A stretch of 64,000 nt of DNA. Source: Paenibacillus sp. RC334. Lineage in GTDB: Bacteria > Bacillota > Bacilli > Paenibacillales > Paenibacillaceae. Under the pieces are notes generated by a model. That model was not told the origin of the DNA. It saw only the letters and a program-made list of their open reading frames with translations, and did no database searches. Below are positions 43,424-52,278 of the stretch, piece by piece. The stretch spans positions 2,852,001 through 2,916,000 of the forward strand of contig NZ_CP125370.1 of assembly GCF_030034735.1 (NCBI RefSeq). Reading direction: 5' to 3'. The number at the start of each line of letters is the position of its first letter. Within the stretch, counting starts at the first letter, position 1. The translations under genes and the position numbers were made by a program.

Positions 43424-46400
43424 TGTATGGGCTTGTCCAATTCATCCCAAACGTAACATGTCCGCAAGCAATCATTTTCAGCAATGACGTGGCTCCATGC
43501 TTCCTGGTAACGATTTACCTCCAGCCTGCCGTGATATTTCCAGCTAACCTGTACGAAGTATTGATCGGAAGATGGATGATCTAAATAATGGAATAGCAGA
43601 CCTTCCTGCAACGGACTTAAATGCATCATTTTATTGAGACCATATTGCTTAGAATAGGTCTTTACGATCTGATCCAGCGAATGCTGCTCCAGTGACACCG
43701 ATTGAAAATCACTTGGTGTAAACTCTTCGTAATTAGCTTGGCTGCAATGCTCGATGATAGAAAGCAAACGTGATATGAAAGTATTTATCAACTGAGTAAT
43801 GGTCGTTTCTTCATAGTGGCGTTTGCTATATTTCATGAACAAATGCAGTTGTCCATGAACGATGGAACAGTTAAGTTCCAACAGGCTTGTTCCATGATTA
43901 AGCGGTGAGCTATGGTCCTGTGCTGCGTCACGTGTAAAACTTAACCACTGGTCTAGCCCGCTCGTAGTTGTCTGATCGAATTGACCCAAATAATTGAATA
44001 GAGCCTGAGGCTCGGAAGTTGTTAGCTCGGAACGGACTTCTTCGTTCGGATGGCAGTATCTCAAAGCACCGTATGACATGCCGCGATGAGGAATAGAACG
44101 TAACTGCTCTTTAACGGATTTGATCGTAACTCCCAAGGAGTGAGTGTCCGTAACCCGGATGCATACCGGAAACATCGAGGTGAACCAACCGATGGTTCTT
44201 GTCAGATCCATATCGGATACAGAGTGTTCACGTCCATGCCCCTCCAGCCGAAACACAACCGTCTCCTGTCCGGACCAAACGGAGAGCGCCAGCGACCAGG
44301 CCGTAAGCAGCAGGTCGTTGATCTCGGTATGATATGCCTGGGAGCAATGGTACAAGAGTAGCTGCGTATCGTTGGTAGTAAGCATTGTAACCAATTCCGA
44401 AGACTCACTGCTCATTTTATAATCCGCGTAATGGTCTACCGGCAGCACAAATGCTGCATTTTGGAGCTGCACTTTTTTCCAGTAATCTATATGACTTAAA
44501 GTAACTTCATTTTTGGCATAATTCATCATTACGGACTGCCACTTTTTGTACGGATTTGAAACAGGAGACAACTCGGTACCTTGATACAATTGATCCAATT
44601 CCTGAACCAATATTCTCCAGGACACGCCATCAATAACCAAATGATGAATCGTTATAAATAAGCGGACTTGACCGTCAGGGTGACCCTGGATTACGCCTGC
44701 ATAAACCATCTGGCCTGTCGCGTAATTCAGTTGTCTGTTCCATGCATCACATATGCTTGAAATTTCAGATTCGGGATCAGCGATTTGCTGAATGGTATGA
44801 CTGGCAAGTTGAATGGTGGTATCCGTTCGGTAGCGCTGCGAATATCCATGCTTGCCAGCTACGAGCTGCATCGAGAGCTCTGGATGAAGTCTGATCAATT
44901 GTTGGATGGCCGTTTCCAGCTTTACGGGATCACAATCACGGAGTAGAAACAGCTGGGATTGATTGAAATAATGCGGTTCTTTGAACTGCTGCTCGAAAAA
45001 CCAGTGCTGGATCGGCGTCAGACCAAATTCGCCTGTCAAATCAACCATACTATCTTCCTTCTTCTCACGTTCTGTCCAAGTAACCACAGCAGCTAATTCC
45101 TTGATAGTTGGATGCTCTGCAACTTGTCTTGGGGTCAGCATCATACCGTGATCTCTGGCCATAGAGACGACCTGAATGGCCAGGATTGAATCTCCCCCGG
45201 CCGCGTAAAAATGATCGTTTACACCGATATCGCCTCTTTTTAAAATTTGTCGCCAAATGCAAAGCAGTCGCTTTTCGAAACTGCCCTCTCCTGCTTCCAC
45301 AGCATTGTCAGCAGAGACAAATAATGTGGTCGGATCGGGAAGAGCTTGACGATCAACTTTCCCGTTTGTATTTACGGGGATTGAATCCAACTGACAAAAA
45401 TAAGCAGGAACCATATAAGCAGGTAAAATAGAGCCTGCATACTGGGCCAATTCAGCCTCAGTCAGCCTTTTTAAGGCAGTATAGTAAGCCACCAGTTTAT
45501 GGAAGGACTCATCCTTCCAGGCTCGAACGACACATTGACGGATGTCAGGGTGCTGGCGAAGCTGATGCTCTATTTCACCCAGTTCGATACGGTAGCCTCT
45601 GATTTTAATCTGTTCATCACTACGGCCGATAAATACCAGTTCACCATCTGGCGTCCATTTCACGACGTCTCCGGTTCGATATAACCGCTCTCGCTGTCCG
45701 ATGATCATCTCTTTGTGAACGAAACGCTCCTGGGTCAGCTCCTCACGATTCAGGTATCCTCTGGCAAGCCCTACGCCACCCACCCATAATTCACCGGGAA
45801 CACCGACCGGCACAGAATTACCAAATGGATTGAATACAAACAATCGTTTGTTATAGGTGGGTTTGCCAATCGTGATTTCTGCCTCTGGTTTGCATACCGA
45901 GGTGGAACATAAAATCGTCACTTCGGTCGGTCCGTAAGCGTTCACAAACAGTCGTCCTCTTCCCCAATAATTCACAATATCAGGCGTACAGGGTTCTCCC
46001 GCGGATACGATTGTATGCAGTTCAGGCAGTTCTCTTGGTTTCATGGTTCGCAGCACAGACGGCGTCAGCATGGCAATGTGGATATTTTTCTCTTCGAGTA
46101 CATCTGAAATATCCGCATAAGGAGGCAGCTCCTCATTCGACAGCACAACAAGTGTCCCGCCTACTGTTAACGTTCCGATCCATTCGTAGACCGAAGCGTC
46201 GAAACTGATGGAAGCGAATTGCATAACTCTGGAGCCAGGGGTAATACGAAACTTTTCAACAAGGTAAGGGATTAACGTAACCAGTCCGGCGTGCTCAATA
46301 AGCGTCCCCTTCGGATTTCCAGTGGAGCCGGATGTGTAGATGACATAGGCCAGGTCGTTCTGTTTAACCTGAATATTCAAATTCTCGTCGGGATGATCAT

Positions 46401-47583
46401 ACTGCTGCACCAGGCATTCATCTACACAAATAAGCGAATGCGCTTTCATATTCATTTGATTCATAGATGGATTTAGCTTATTTACCAGTTGGCTGTGCGT
46501 GATAATCATTTTGGCCTGAGCATCTTCTAAAATAAATCGAACCCGTTCTCCAGGATATTGGGGATCGACCGGAAGATAAGCGGCCCCTGCCTTCATAACT
46601 CCTAGCATTGCCGGGATTACATCTGCGCTTCTGTCCATAAAGATGGCAATCAGCGTGCCGGGTTGTAAAGCGCCATCCTCTCCTGTGGAAACCGACTCTA
46701 GAATCACGCGGCCGATTTGATTAGCCCGCTGATTTAACTGCGAATAGGTCAGCTTCTGCCCTTCAAACTCCAATGCGATTGCATCGGGAGTTCTGGCAGC
46801 CTGCTCCTCAATCAATTGAACCACGGTTTTATCCAAAGGATATGCTTGTTCCGTATCATTCCATTGTTGTATCTGCTCGTATTCTTTCGTTGTCAGTATG
46901 GGGTGAAGGAGTACCGCTTTCTCCGGAAGATGGAGTGCATTAGCCAGCAGTATCTGAAAGTGGCCTGCGAGATTAGCGATCTGCTTTTTACCAAAATGCC
47001 TGCTATCATAGTGTATTGCGCACTCTAATCTTTCCGAACCATGACGGTAGCAGAGCGCAATCTCAGGCTGATTTATACCGCATAGAGAAGCCAATGCTTT
47101 TGTGCTCGAACTTGAATGCGAGAGATCACCACAAGTCTCTACGATGCCCACATTGAAAAAATCTCCATCTATTTCTGGTGGGGAATCCACTTTCATGTAC
47201 TGCGAAAGATCCTCACTCCACTCACTGCTGCTATCTCGCTTATCCCATTTTGCCTTTATTCTTTGCATCAAGGAGAGAAGATGATCTTCCTTCTGAATAT
47301 GGATAAAAAGCGGATAGTCCTGACGACGTTGTGTCCCCTCTCTGTCTGATAACATGGAATATAAAACAGGTACTGTATATTGATTGGCGTAATGGGATAA
47401 AAGCACAGACCATATGGCTGCGATAAAAGAAGGCATACCCAACTGATGCTGCTGTACAAACTCCATGATCGTTTTGACCTGTCTTGTTTCCAAACGAATA
47501 TGGTAAAGGACTTGATCTTTGTCTTCAGTCTGTCCGGCATCCCCTCTGCGATGGGAAAATAAAGGCAAGTAAGGTTGGATCAC
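43279..47583 (-). CDS. NRPS, module 2 part: (half C)-A-T-E-(C first half)
   Basis: 5' part (1,434 codons) of the second synthetase gene. GTG start directly after the stop of the first synthetase, with GGGGAGG upstream. Residues 1-235 look like only the C-terminal lobe of a condensation domain, with no HHxxxDG. The adenylation domain (about 245-755) has YTSGSTGNPKG, NAYGPTEVT and GYRIELGE; selectivity reads about DAYMVAAILK, near a known valine code (DAWMFAAVLK). The carrier (Ser near 799, GGDS) and a full epimerization domain (about 853-1280: HHLVIDGVSWRIL, EGHGRE, DLTRTIGWFTSMFP, FNYLGQF) follow, so the second residue should be D. A condensation domain then starts (LSPLQEGLLFH) and breaks near 43390. 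Confidence 0.88.
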   Translation of the reverse strand: MIQPYLPLFSHRRGDAGQTEDKDQVLYHIRLETRQVKTIMEFVQQHQLGMPSFIAAIWSVLLSHYANQYTVPVLYSMLSDREGTQRRQDYPLFIHIQKEDHLLSLMQRIKAKWDKRDSSSEWSEDLSQYMKVDSPPEIDGDFFNVGIVETCGDLSHSSSSTKALASLCGINQPEIALCYRHGSERLECAIHYDSRHFGKKQIANLAGHFQILLANALHLPEKAVLLHPILTTKEYEQIQQWNDTEQAYPLDKTVVQLIEEQAARTPDAIALEFEGQKLTYSQLNQRANQIGRVILESVSTGEDGALQPGTLIAIFMDRSADVIPAMLGVMKAGAAYLPVDPQYPGERVRFILEDAQAKMIITHSQLVNKLNPSMNQMNMKAHSLICVDECLVQQYDHPDENLNIQVKQNDLAYVIYTSGSTGNPKGTLIEHAGLVTLIPYLVEKFRITPGSRVMQFASISFDASVYEWIGTLTVGGTLVVLSNEELPPYADISDVLEEKNIHIAMLTPSVLRTMKPRELPELHTIVSAGEPCTPDIVNYWGRGRLFVNAYGPTEVTILCSTSVCKPEAEITIGKPTYNKRLFVFNPFGNSVPVGVPGELWVGGVGLARGYLNREELTQERFVHKEMIIGQRERLYRTGDVVKWTPDGELVFIGRSDEQIKIRGYRIELGEIEHQLRQHPDIRQCVVRAWKDESFHKLVAYYTALKRLTEAELAQYAGSILPAYMVPAYFCQLDSIPVNTNGKVDRQALPDPTTLFVSADNAVEAGEGSFEKRLLCIWRQILKRGDIGVNDHFYAAGGDSILAIQVVSMARDHGMMLTPRQVAEHPTIKELAAVVTWTEREKKEDSMVDLTGEFGLTPIQHWFFEQQFKEPHYFNQSQLFLLRDCDPVKLETAIQQLIRLHPELSMQLVAGKHGYSQRYRTDTTIQLASHTIQQIADPESEISSICDAWNRQLNYATGQMVYAGVIQGHPDGQVRLFITIHHLVIDGVSWRILVQELDQLYQGTELSPVSNPYKKWQSVMMNYAKNEVTLSHIDYWKKVQLQNAAFVLPVDHYADYKMSSESSELVTMLTTNDTQLLLYHCSQAYHTEINDLLLTAWSLALSVWSGQETVVFRLEGHGREHSVSDMDLTRTIGWFTSMFPVCIRVTDTHSLGVTIKSVKEQLRSIPHRGMSYGALRYCHPNEEVRSELTTSEPQALFNYLGQFDQTTTSGLDQWLSFTRDAAQDHSSPLNHGTSLLELNCSIVHGQLHLFMKYSKRHYEETTITQLINTFISRLLSIIEHCSQANYEEFTPSDFQSVSLEQHSLDQIVKTYSKQYGLNKMMHLSPLQEGLLFHYLDHPSSDQYFVQVSWKYHGRLEVNRYQEAWSHVIAENDCLRTCYVWDELDKPIQCVLRKVELDWTFWILEQSLQIGNRSISNNGQRRIVIGVSICISLRTV

Positions 47584-49767
47584 TTATTGAACCTCCCCTT
47601 TCTGAGATGCTATACTGGCAGCCTGATAAAAAGCAGCCCTGACTTCCTCAACCCCAATCTCGTAACTGCACCGCATTGAAAAAATAAGACCGTCTGTGTA
47701 GGAGGAAGCGATGCAGTTGAACAGCGAATAGATCGGCAGCGGATTCGGTTGCTTTATGACAGTATCATCGTAAAATTGGCTACACTTCAACCCTTCCTTT
47801 GCGCTATTGGCCAAATAGTTAAACATGAATACATCTAGCTGCTCATACTGCTTCCCAAACTGTACAAGTGTTCTGGCGCGTTCCCACCTGTTTTTGTAGG
47901 CAGGTCCTGTAAGCAGGTTCATAAAATTAATCGTGTGGCGTTTTAATAAATCTAGCCTGCTTCTGACAGACAGCAGCATTTCATCCGGGTTCTGCTTCAT
48001 ATCCATCAGCATAGGCACAAAATCAATAAACTCACCGACCGTGTTATAATACGTCGCCTCATCGTACCTTCTTCCATCATATAAAAATAACAATGGCAAC
48101 TGGTCCATACCTAAATAGATTTGCAAGCCCCTTGTAAAGACAGAGAGCGCAAATTCCAAGGATGGGTTTTCAGCCGGGATGCTCACGCTAAACAGATAGG
48201 CTTCTGTGCTCGTTCTTAGCTTCGGAGTTTGTAACAGGTCCTGCTTGCTTTGCTGGAACGCTTCCAGATGAAAGTCGGATATCAATGCCTGTTCAGTGAT
48301 TCCGCTGGGTCCGCTTTGGATTTGTTCTACATAATCCATATAGGGCTTCACTTTATCCGTAGGAAGGGAGTGGTTTTGAAGCAGATTTCTATAGGAAGCA
48401 AGCACCTGTCGTTCTGCCACTTCAGAGGTCACCCGATCGCATATCGCATGATGGTAAAGCGTTATAACAACATGCTCGCGCAGATTTCGTTTTAGCACAA
48501 ACATCTGAAACAAAGTACGCTCTCCCGTGTATCGGGTATTTGTCATGTAATCGTTTATCATTTCCATAAAGGGGCCATATGGATTGCAGTCCGTTACGTC
48601 GAGGATGGTGAGTGTTGGCAAATCGGCGTCGGGAAGTACGTATTCCCTCCAATACGTCCATTCATCTCTTTGCACAGGAATGCTTCTCAGTAATCCTTGA
48701 CTTTGTACAAATTGAGCATAAGCCTGATTCAAGAAATCATAATTCACATACTCGTCCAGCCTAAATAGGCCAATACTCGGCGGTGTATGAAATGAAATTT
48801 GCATTTGTTGAATTCCACTTAGCGGATATTCTTGTGCCACTTGCCCCGTTTTAACCCACTGATCTCTTTTTAAATAATCGTCTTCCAGTTGCTCGCGTAA
48901 CCTCGCCGCCTGATCCGTGTCCATAGTTTTCAAGCCCAGACGCTGGACAAACTCCTCTTCATCGATGACCTGGTATTGATTATCCATTTTTACTTTTTGA
49001 TGCAGTGGTACAATATAATGCGGCTGCAGTTCTTTAGCGACTTTCCCGTTCATGATCCGCATGACAGGATTAACGTCGTCCACAGAGTTGAAGTAAAGTA
49101 CTCGAGTATCTCTCACTTCGTGAAGAAAATCCCGCACTTGATACTTCACCAGCTCATACACACCATCTGTTTCTTGGTGCAGCCAGGAAATCAACTCTTG
49201 CTTGGTTTCTATGGTGCCCTGCTGCTTCAAGGCTCTTTCACTATCTTGAGCCGATTGAAGATAAGCAGCGAGCGCACGGATCGTCTTATAGTGGTAAATA
49301 TCTGTCAAAGTGGTATGATATCCAGCCACCTCCATCCGTGACATTAACGTAAGCGCATGAATAGAATGTCCGCCAAGGTCGAAGAAGCTGTCTACAACAC
49401 TGAACTGCTGAATCCCTAATACATCCTGCCAGATTTCCATCAGCCTGGCTTCCAGCCCTGACTCAGGGGATACGTATGCTGCTGCCACGGTATGTCCATT
49501 GTCTTCAAAGGACAACAGTATCTTGCGATCCAGCTTTCCATTCCGTGTCAGTGGCATCTGCTCTAATTGCATAAAAAAAGAGGGAATCATGTAATTCGGC
49601 AGCTTTGCAGAAAGCGTGTTTTTAATTTCATCTGTCGTCAGCCTTTGGCTTGCCCTAAAGTACGCTCCCAGCTGCTTCTGTCCGTTCCCAGCTTCACGCA
49701 CGATAACAACGGCTGCTTGTATATCCTTTATTTTCAATAGCTGTGCCTCAATTTCCCCCTGGCTCAA
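47584..49767 (-). CDS. NRPS, module 1 part: A C-terminus-T-insert-C/E-like domain
   Basis: 3' part (727 codons) of the first synthetase gene. It starts with the C-terminal adenylation subdomain (GEIEAQLLK, then NGKLDRKIL), a carrier domain with Ser about 135 (DLGGHSIHAL), then about 130 residues (180-310) that I cannot assign, and a condensation-superfamily domain from about 313 (YPLSGIQQMQ). Its active-site motif is YHHAICDRV: HHxxxD is kept but the Gly is Arg. Its second half (DGRRYDEATYYNTVGEFIDFVPML, FMFNYLAN, key residues only) looks more like an epimerization domain than a condensation domain. Joins the upstream piece if one G is removed from the five-base run at 49755-49759. Confidence 0.85.
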   Translation of the reverse strand: MSQGEIEAQLLKIKDIQAAVVIVREAGNGQKQLGAYFRASQRLTTDEIKNTLSAKLPNYMIPSFFMQLEQMPLTRNGKLDRKILLSFEDNGHTVAAAYVSPESGLEARLMEIWQDVLGIQQFSVVDSFFDLGGHSIHALTLMSRMEVAGYHTTLTDIYHYKTIRALAAYLQSAQDSERALKQQGTIETKQELISWLHQETDGVYELVKYQVRDFLHEVRDTRVLYFNSVDDVNPVMRIMNGKVAKELQPHYIVPLHQKVKMDNQYQVIDEEEFVQRLGLKTMDTDQAARLREQLEDDYLKRDQWVKTGQVAQEYPLSGIQQMQISFHTPPSIGLFRLDEYVNYDFLNQAYAQFVQSQGLLRSIPVQRDEWTYWREYVLPDADLPTLTILDVTDCNPYGPFMEMINDYMTNTRYTGERTLFQMFVLKRNLREHVVITLYHHAICDRVTSEVAERQVLASYRNLLQNHSLPTDKVKPYMDYVEQIQSGPSGITEQALISDFHLEAFQQSKQDLLQTPKLRTSTEAYLFSVSIPAENPSLEFALSVFTRGLQIYLGMDQLPLLFLYDGRRYDEATYYNTVGEFIDFVPMLMDMKQNPDEMLLSVRSRLDLLKRHTINFMNLLTGPAYKNRWERARTLVQFGKQYEQLDVFMFNYLANSAKEGLKCSQFYDDTVIKQPNPLPIYSLFNCIASSYTDGLIFSMRCSYEIGVEEVRAAFYQAASIASQKGEVQ

Positions 49768-51016
49768 TTCGGTAGCCCCGTATTTTCACTTGATCGTCAA
49801 TCCGGCCGATATATTCAATGTTTCCGTCCGCTTGCTCTTTTACCCAATCTCCGGTTCGGTACAACCTGCCCCCCGGTACCCCTGGAAACGGAATAAACCT
49901 TTCCTCTGTCAGCTCTGGACGGTTCAAATAACCTTTCACTAATCCATCGCCGGCGATGTACAGTTCACCTGCAACTCCTTGTGGCAAAGGATGCTGGTCA
50001 TGATCCATGATGTAAACCGATGTATTGCTGATGGGTTTACCGATCGGTACGGTATTTGCAGCTTCATCCAAATGATCAATCCGGTAAAACGTTGCAAATA
50101 CCGTACTCTCTGTCGGTCCGTAGACATGAATTAAATGGCCAGAGCCCAGACGGGCAAATGCTTTGCGCACATGGCTGACCGACACCTTTTCACCACCGAA
50201 TAGCAAGGTTTCAAGTGTGGCAAAGCAATCCGGATCAATATCCACCAATGCATTAAAAAGTGCTGTCGTGATGAAGCATTTTGTAATCTGTTGTGTGCGC
50301 AGTACACTCGATAGCTCACGTGCATTCATGATTTGGGCTTGTGGGGTCAAAACGAGGGTGGCTCCGTTGAGCAGTGCCCCGAAAATGCCAAATGTAGAAC
50401 CATCGAACGAAAAACTGGCCAATTGCAAGATTCGATCTTTTGCCGCGAATCGGATGTAATTTGTCTCTTTGACAACACGTGTAATATTGTAGTGCATCGT
50501 CAGGTTTCCCTTCGGTTCGCCCGTAGAGCCTGACGTATACATAATGCAGGCTAGTGCATCTGAGCCATGAATGGAGGTGAGATTCCCTGTTTCTTCCCTG
50601 TTATTTCGCTTGTCCGACAAATCCAGTACAGGAACGTTGAGCTCCACTTGTTGCTCAATTGGTAACCGGGTTAGCAGGAGCTTTGCGCCAGAATCTTTCA
50701 GCATATAGCGTATACGTTCCTTGGGGTATTCCGGGTCAATCGGCACATAGGCTCCCCCGGCTTTTAAAATTCCGAAAATACCGACGATCATTTCCAATGA
50801 GCATTCGGCCATAATCCCGACGGGGTCGCCTTTATTTACGCCTTTGTTCCGCAGAACCCGGGCAAGCTGATTAGCCTGTTTGTTTAGATCAGCATACGTC
50901 AAGTGCTTGTCTCCCAATACAACGGCCACTTGCTCCGGTGTGCGCTCAGCCTCCCCCTCAAACAACTGATGAATCGTTGTATCCCGCGGGTAATCCGCTA
51001 ACGTACTGTTTAACAT
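49748..51016 (-). CDS. NRPS, loading-module adenylation domain (N-terminal part)
   Basis: 5' part of the first synthetase gene, encoding the large adenylation subdomain without any condensation domain before it, as in initiation modules (GrsA, TycA type). Motifs: LTYADLNKQANQLAR, LKAGGAYVPIDPEYP, YTSGSTGEPKG, HVYGPTEST, YRTGDWV and GRIDDQVKIRGYRIEPG. Selectivity positions read about DGFFLGVVFK, very near the isoleucine code DGFFLGVVYK, so Ile is the likely first residue. ATG 51016 is preferred: AAGGAG ends right at an earlier ATG (51028), too close to serve it. The frame breaks at the C-run 49755-49759; one base fewer gives GYRIEPGEIEAQ and joins the piece at 47584. Confidence 0.9.
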   Translation of the reverse strand: MLNSTLADYPRDTTIHQLFEGEAERTPEQVAVVLGDKHLTYADLNKQANQLARVLRNKGVNKGDPVGIMAECSLEMIVGIFGILKAGGAYVPIDPEYPKERIRYMLKDSGAKLLLTRLPIEQQVELNVPVLDLSDKRNNREETGNLTSIHGSDALACIMYTSGSTGEPKGNLTMHYNITRVVKETNYIRFAAKDRILQLASFSFDGSTFGIFGALLNGATLVLTPQAQIMNARELSSVLRTQQITKCFITTALFNALVDIDPDCFATLETLLFGGEKVSVSHVRKAFARLGSGHLIHVYGPTESTVFATFYRIDHLDEAANTVPIGKPISNTSVYIMDHDQHPLPQGVAGELYIAGDGLVKGYLNRPELTEERFIPFPGVPGGRLYRTGDWVKEQADGNIEYIGRIDDQVKIRGYRIEPGGN

Positions 51017-51127
51017 GCTCTGCCTCATCTCCTTCTCCCATTAACGTTCATACGATTTAAGGTTTGCTCTACAAGCATCTTTTTCGAAGCTACCTGATAG
51101 GGAATGCAGCGAAAAATTAGAAGATTT

Positions 51128-51141
51128 TGTATAAGCTTATA
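51128..51141 (-). promoter_or_regulatory. Palindrome upstream of the NRPS operon
   Basis: GTATAAGCTTATAC is a perfect 14-bp palindrome, flanked by TTTT and CAAAA that extend it imperfectly. It lies about 110 bases before the first synthetase start, in the 260-base gap after the DUF1835 gene. It could be the binding site of a regulator of the operon. No regulator gene is adjacent. Confidence 0.4.
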
Positions 51142-51277
51142 CCAAAAAAAGAGTATGTATGGAACGTAGAAGTCGTTTATGGATAAACTATAATCACAAC
51201 TTTACATTAAAATGGGAATTTAGCTGGAGATGAATAAATGACATCAGGTTACAGAATAGTATACTTTTCCCTTCATT

Positions 51278-52141
51278 TTACGCCTTTAGTTTCACAGCAT
51301 AGCGATATTGCATTCCCGACATTTCCGGCATTTCCAGAAATTCAAGTCTGTCATGAGCAATTAAATATTGAATCCGATACTCTAAAAAGGTGTCGCTTCT
51401 CAGCTGTGGCCATTGTGTTAAAGCCTCACCTATTATTTTTCCCGCGTGTACATATTGCCGATTATCCTCTACCCTCAGTTGACCGATCAAATCCAGTAAA
51501 GCCTGATCAAAGTAATCTTCTGGCACATGATCGATATGGTCATTTTCCCATAATCTCAGCACACTTTCCTGTTCACTAAGCTCCAGCCAATCTTGTTCAT
51601 GTCGCTGTCGATCTTCCATGCTTAAAGCATGAATTTTATCTTTATTTTGCGTTATGAACCGTGCAATTTCTTTCGAATACACCACGTTCATGGATAGAGG
51701 AAACTTACTTTCCATGAATAGAGGATCACTCGGTTCCCGTTCCATGGAATCTGTTACATTTACGACCCCGATAGGAGCAGTTCTGTTCCGCAAAAGGTAT
51801 AATGCAAAACGTAATCCGATCTGCTCGTGAGCATTAGAGCCGCACCAGATCGTGATCGACTTATCATCAGAAATTGCAGTAAGAGTAGCCGTCATCTGTT
51901 CAATGCGGTGCTCCCAATTTGCGTAATGGAAAAATTCATAATCCACGATCCGTTCAGCCAACCAGTTGTGACGGTTCTCTTGTCCTTCTGGTGTTTCCAG
52001 CTTCCACAACGGCCCTATGGAAAATAGGTCATTAAAAGACAGTACTTCACTCTCATAACGCAATCCTGCTCCCGAAAGGCCTACCTTCATCGAGCCAGCA
52101 GCGGACTGAGAGAACAGCAGGTGTACATTGTTAGATGACAA
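51278..52141 (-). CDS. DUF1835 (with DUF3658) domain protein
   Basis: 287-residue protein of the DUF1835 family: HLLFSQSAAGSMKVGL at the N-terminus, FNDLFSIGPLWKLETPEG and ITIWCGSNAHEQIGLRFAL. A C-terminal DUF3658-like region (PEDYFDQALLDLIG, GEALTQWPQLRSDTFLEYRI) follows. Family function is unknown. The start is TTG 52141, with AAAGGAGG eight bases upstream. It reads toward the NRPS genes but is about 260 bases from them with a promoter-like region between, so membership of the NRPS operon is doubtful. Divergent from glutaminase. Confidence 0.85.
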   Translation of the reverse strand: MSSNNVHLLFSQSAAGSMKVGLSGAGLRYESEVLSFNDLFSIGPLWKLETPEGQENRHNWLAERIVDYEFFHYANWEHRIEQMTATLTAISDDKSITIWCGSNAHEQIGLRFALYLLRNRTAPIGVVNVTDSMEREPSDPLFMESKFPLSMNVVYSKEIARFITQNKDKIHALSMEDRQRHEQDWLELSEQESVLRLWENDHIDHVPEDYFDQALLDLIGQLRVEDNRQYVHAGKIIGEALTQWPQLRSDTFLEYRIQYLIAHDRLEFLEMPEMSGMQYRYAVKLKA

Positions 52142-52278
52142 GTCAACTGCCTCCTTTCACTGTGTTCAATAATATCTTGTCTTTCGACCAGAAATATCTT
52201 TAGAATAGGCGTATAGCTATCACATCTTGCTCCACAATAACAATACCACAGGATGGTTACTCGACTGGAGGAAAAGAA

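Noticed and set aside
43279..51016. The NRPS pieces as four truly separate genes.
   Set aside because: The breaks fall inside an adenylation and a condensation domain, there is no ribosome binding site at the second halves, and one-base changes in homopolymers restore full domains.
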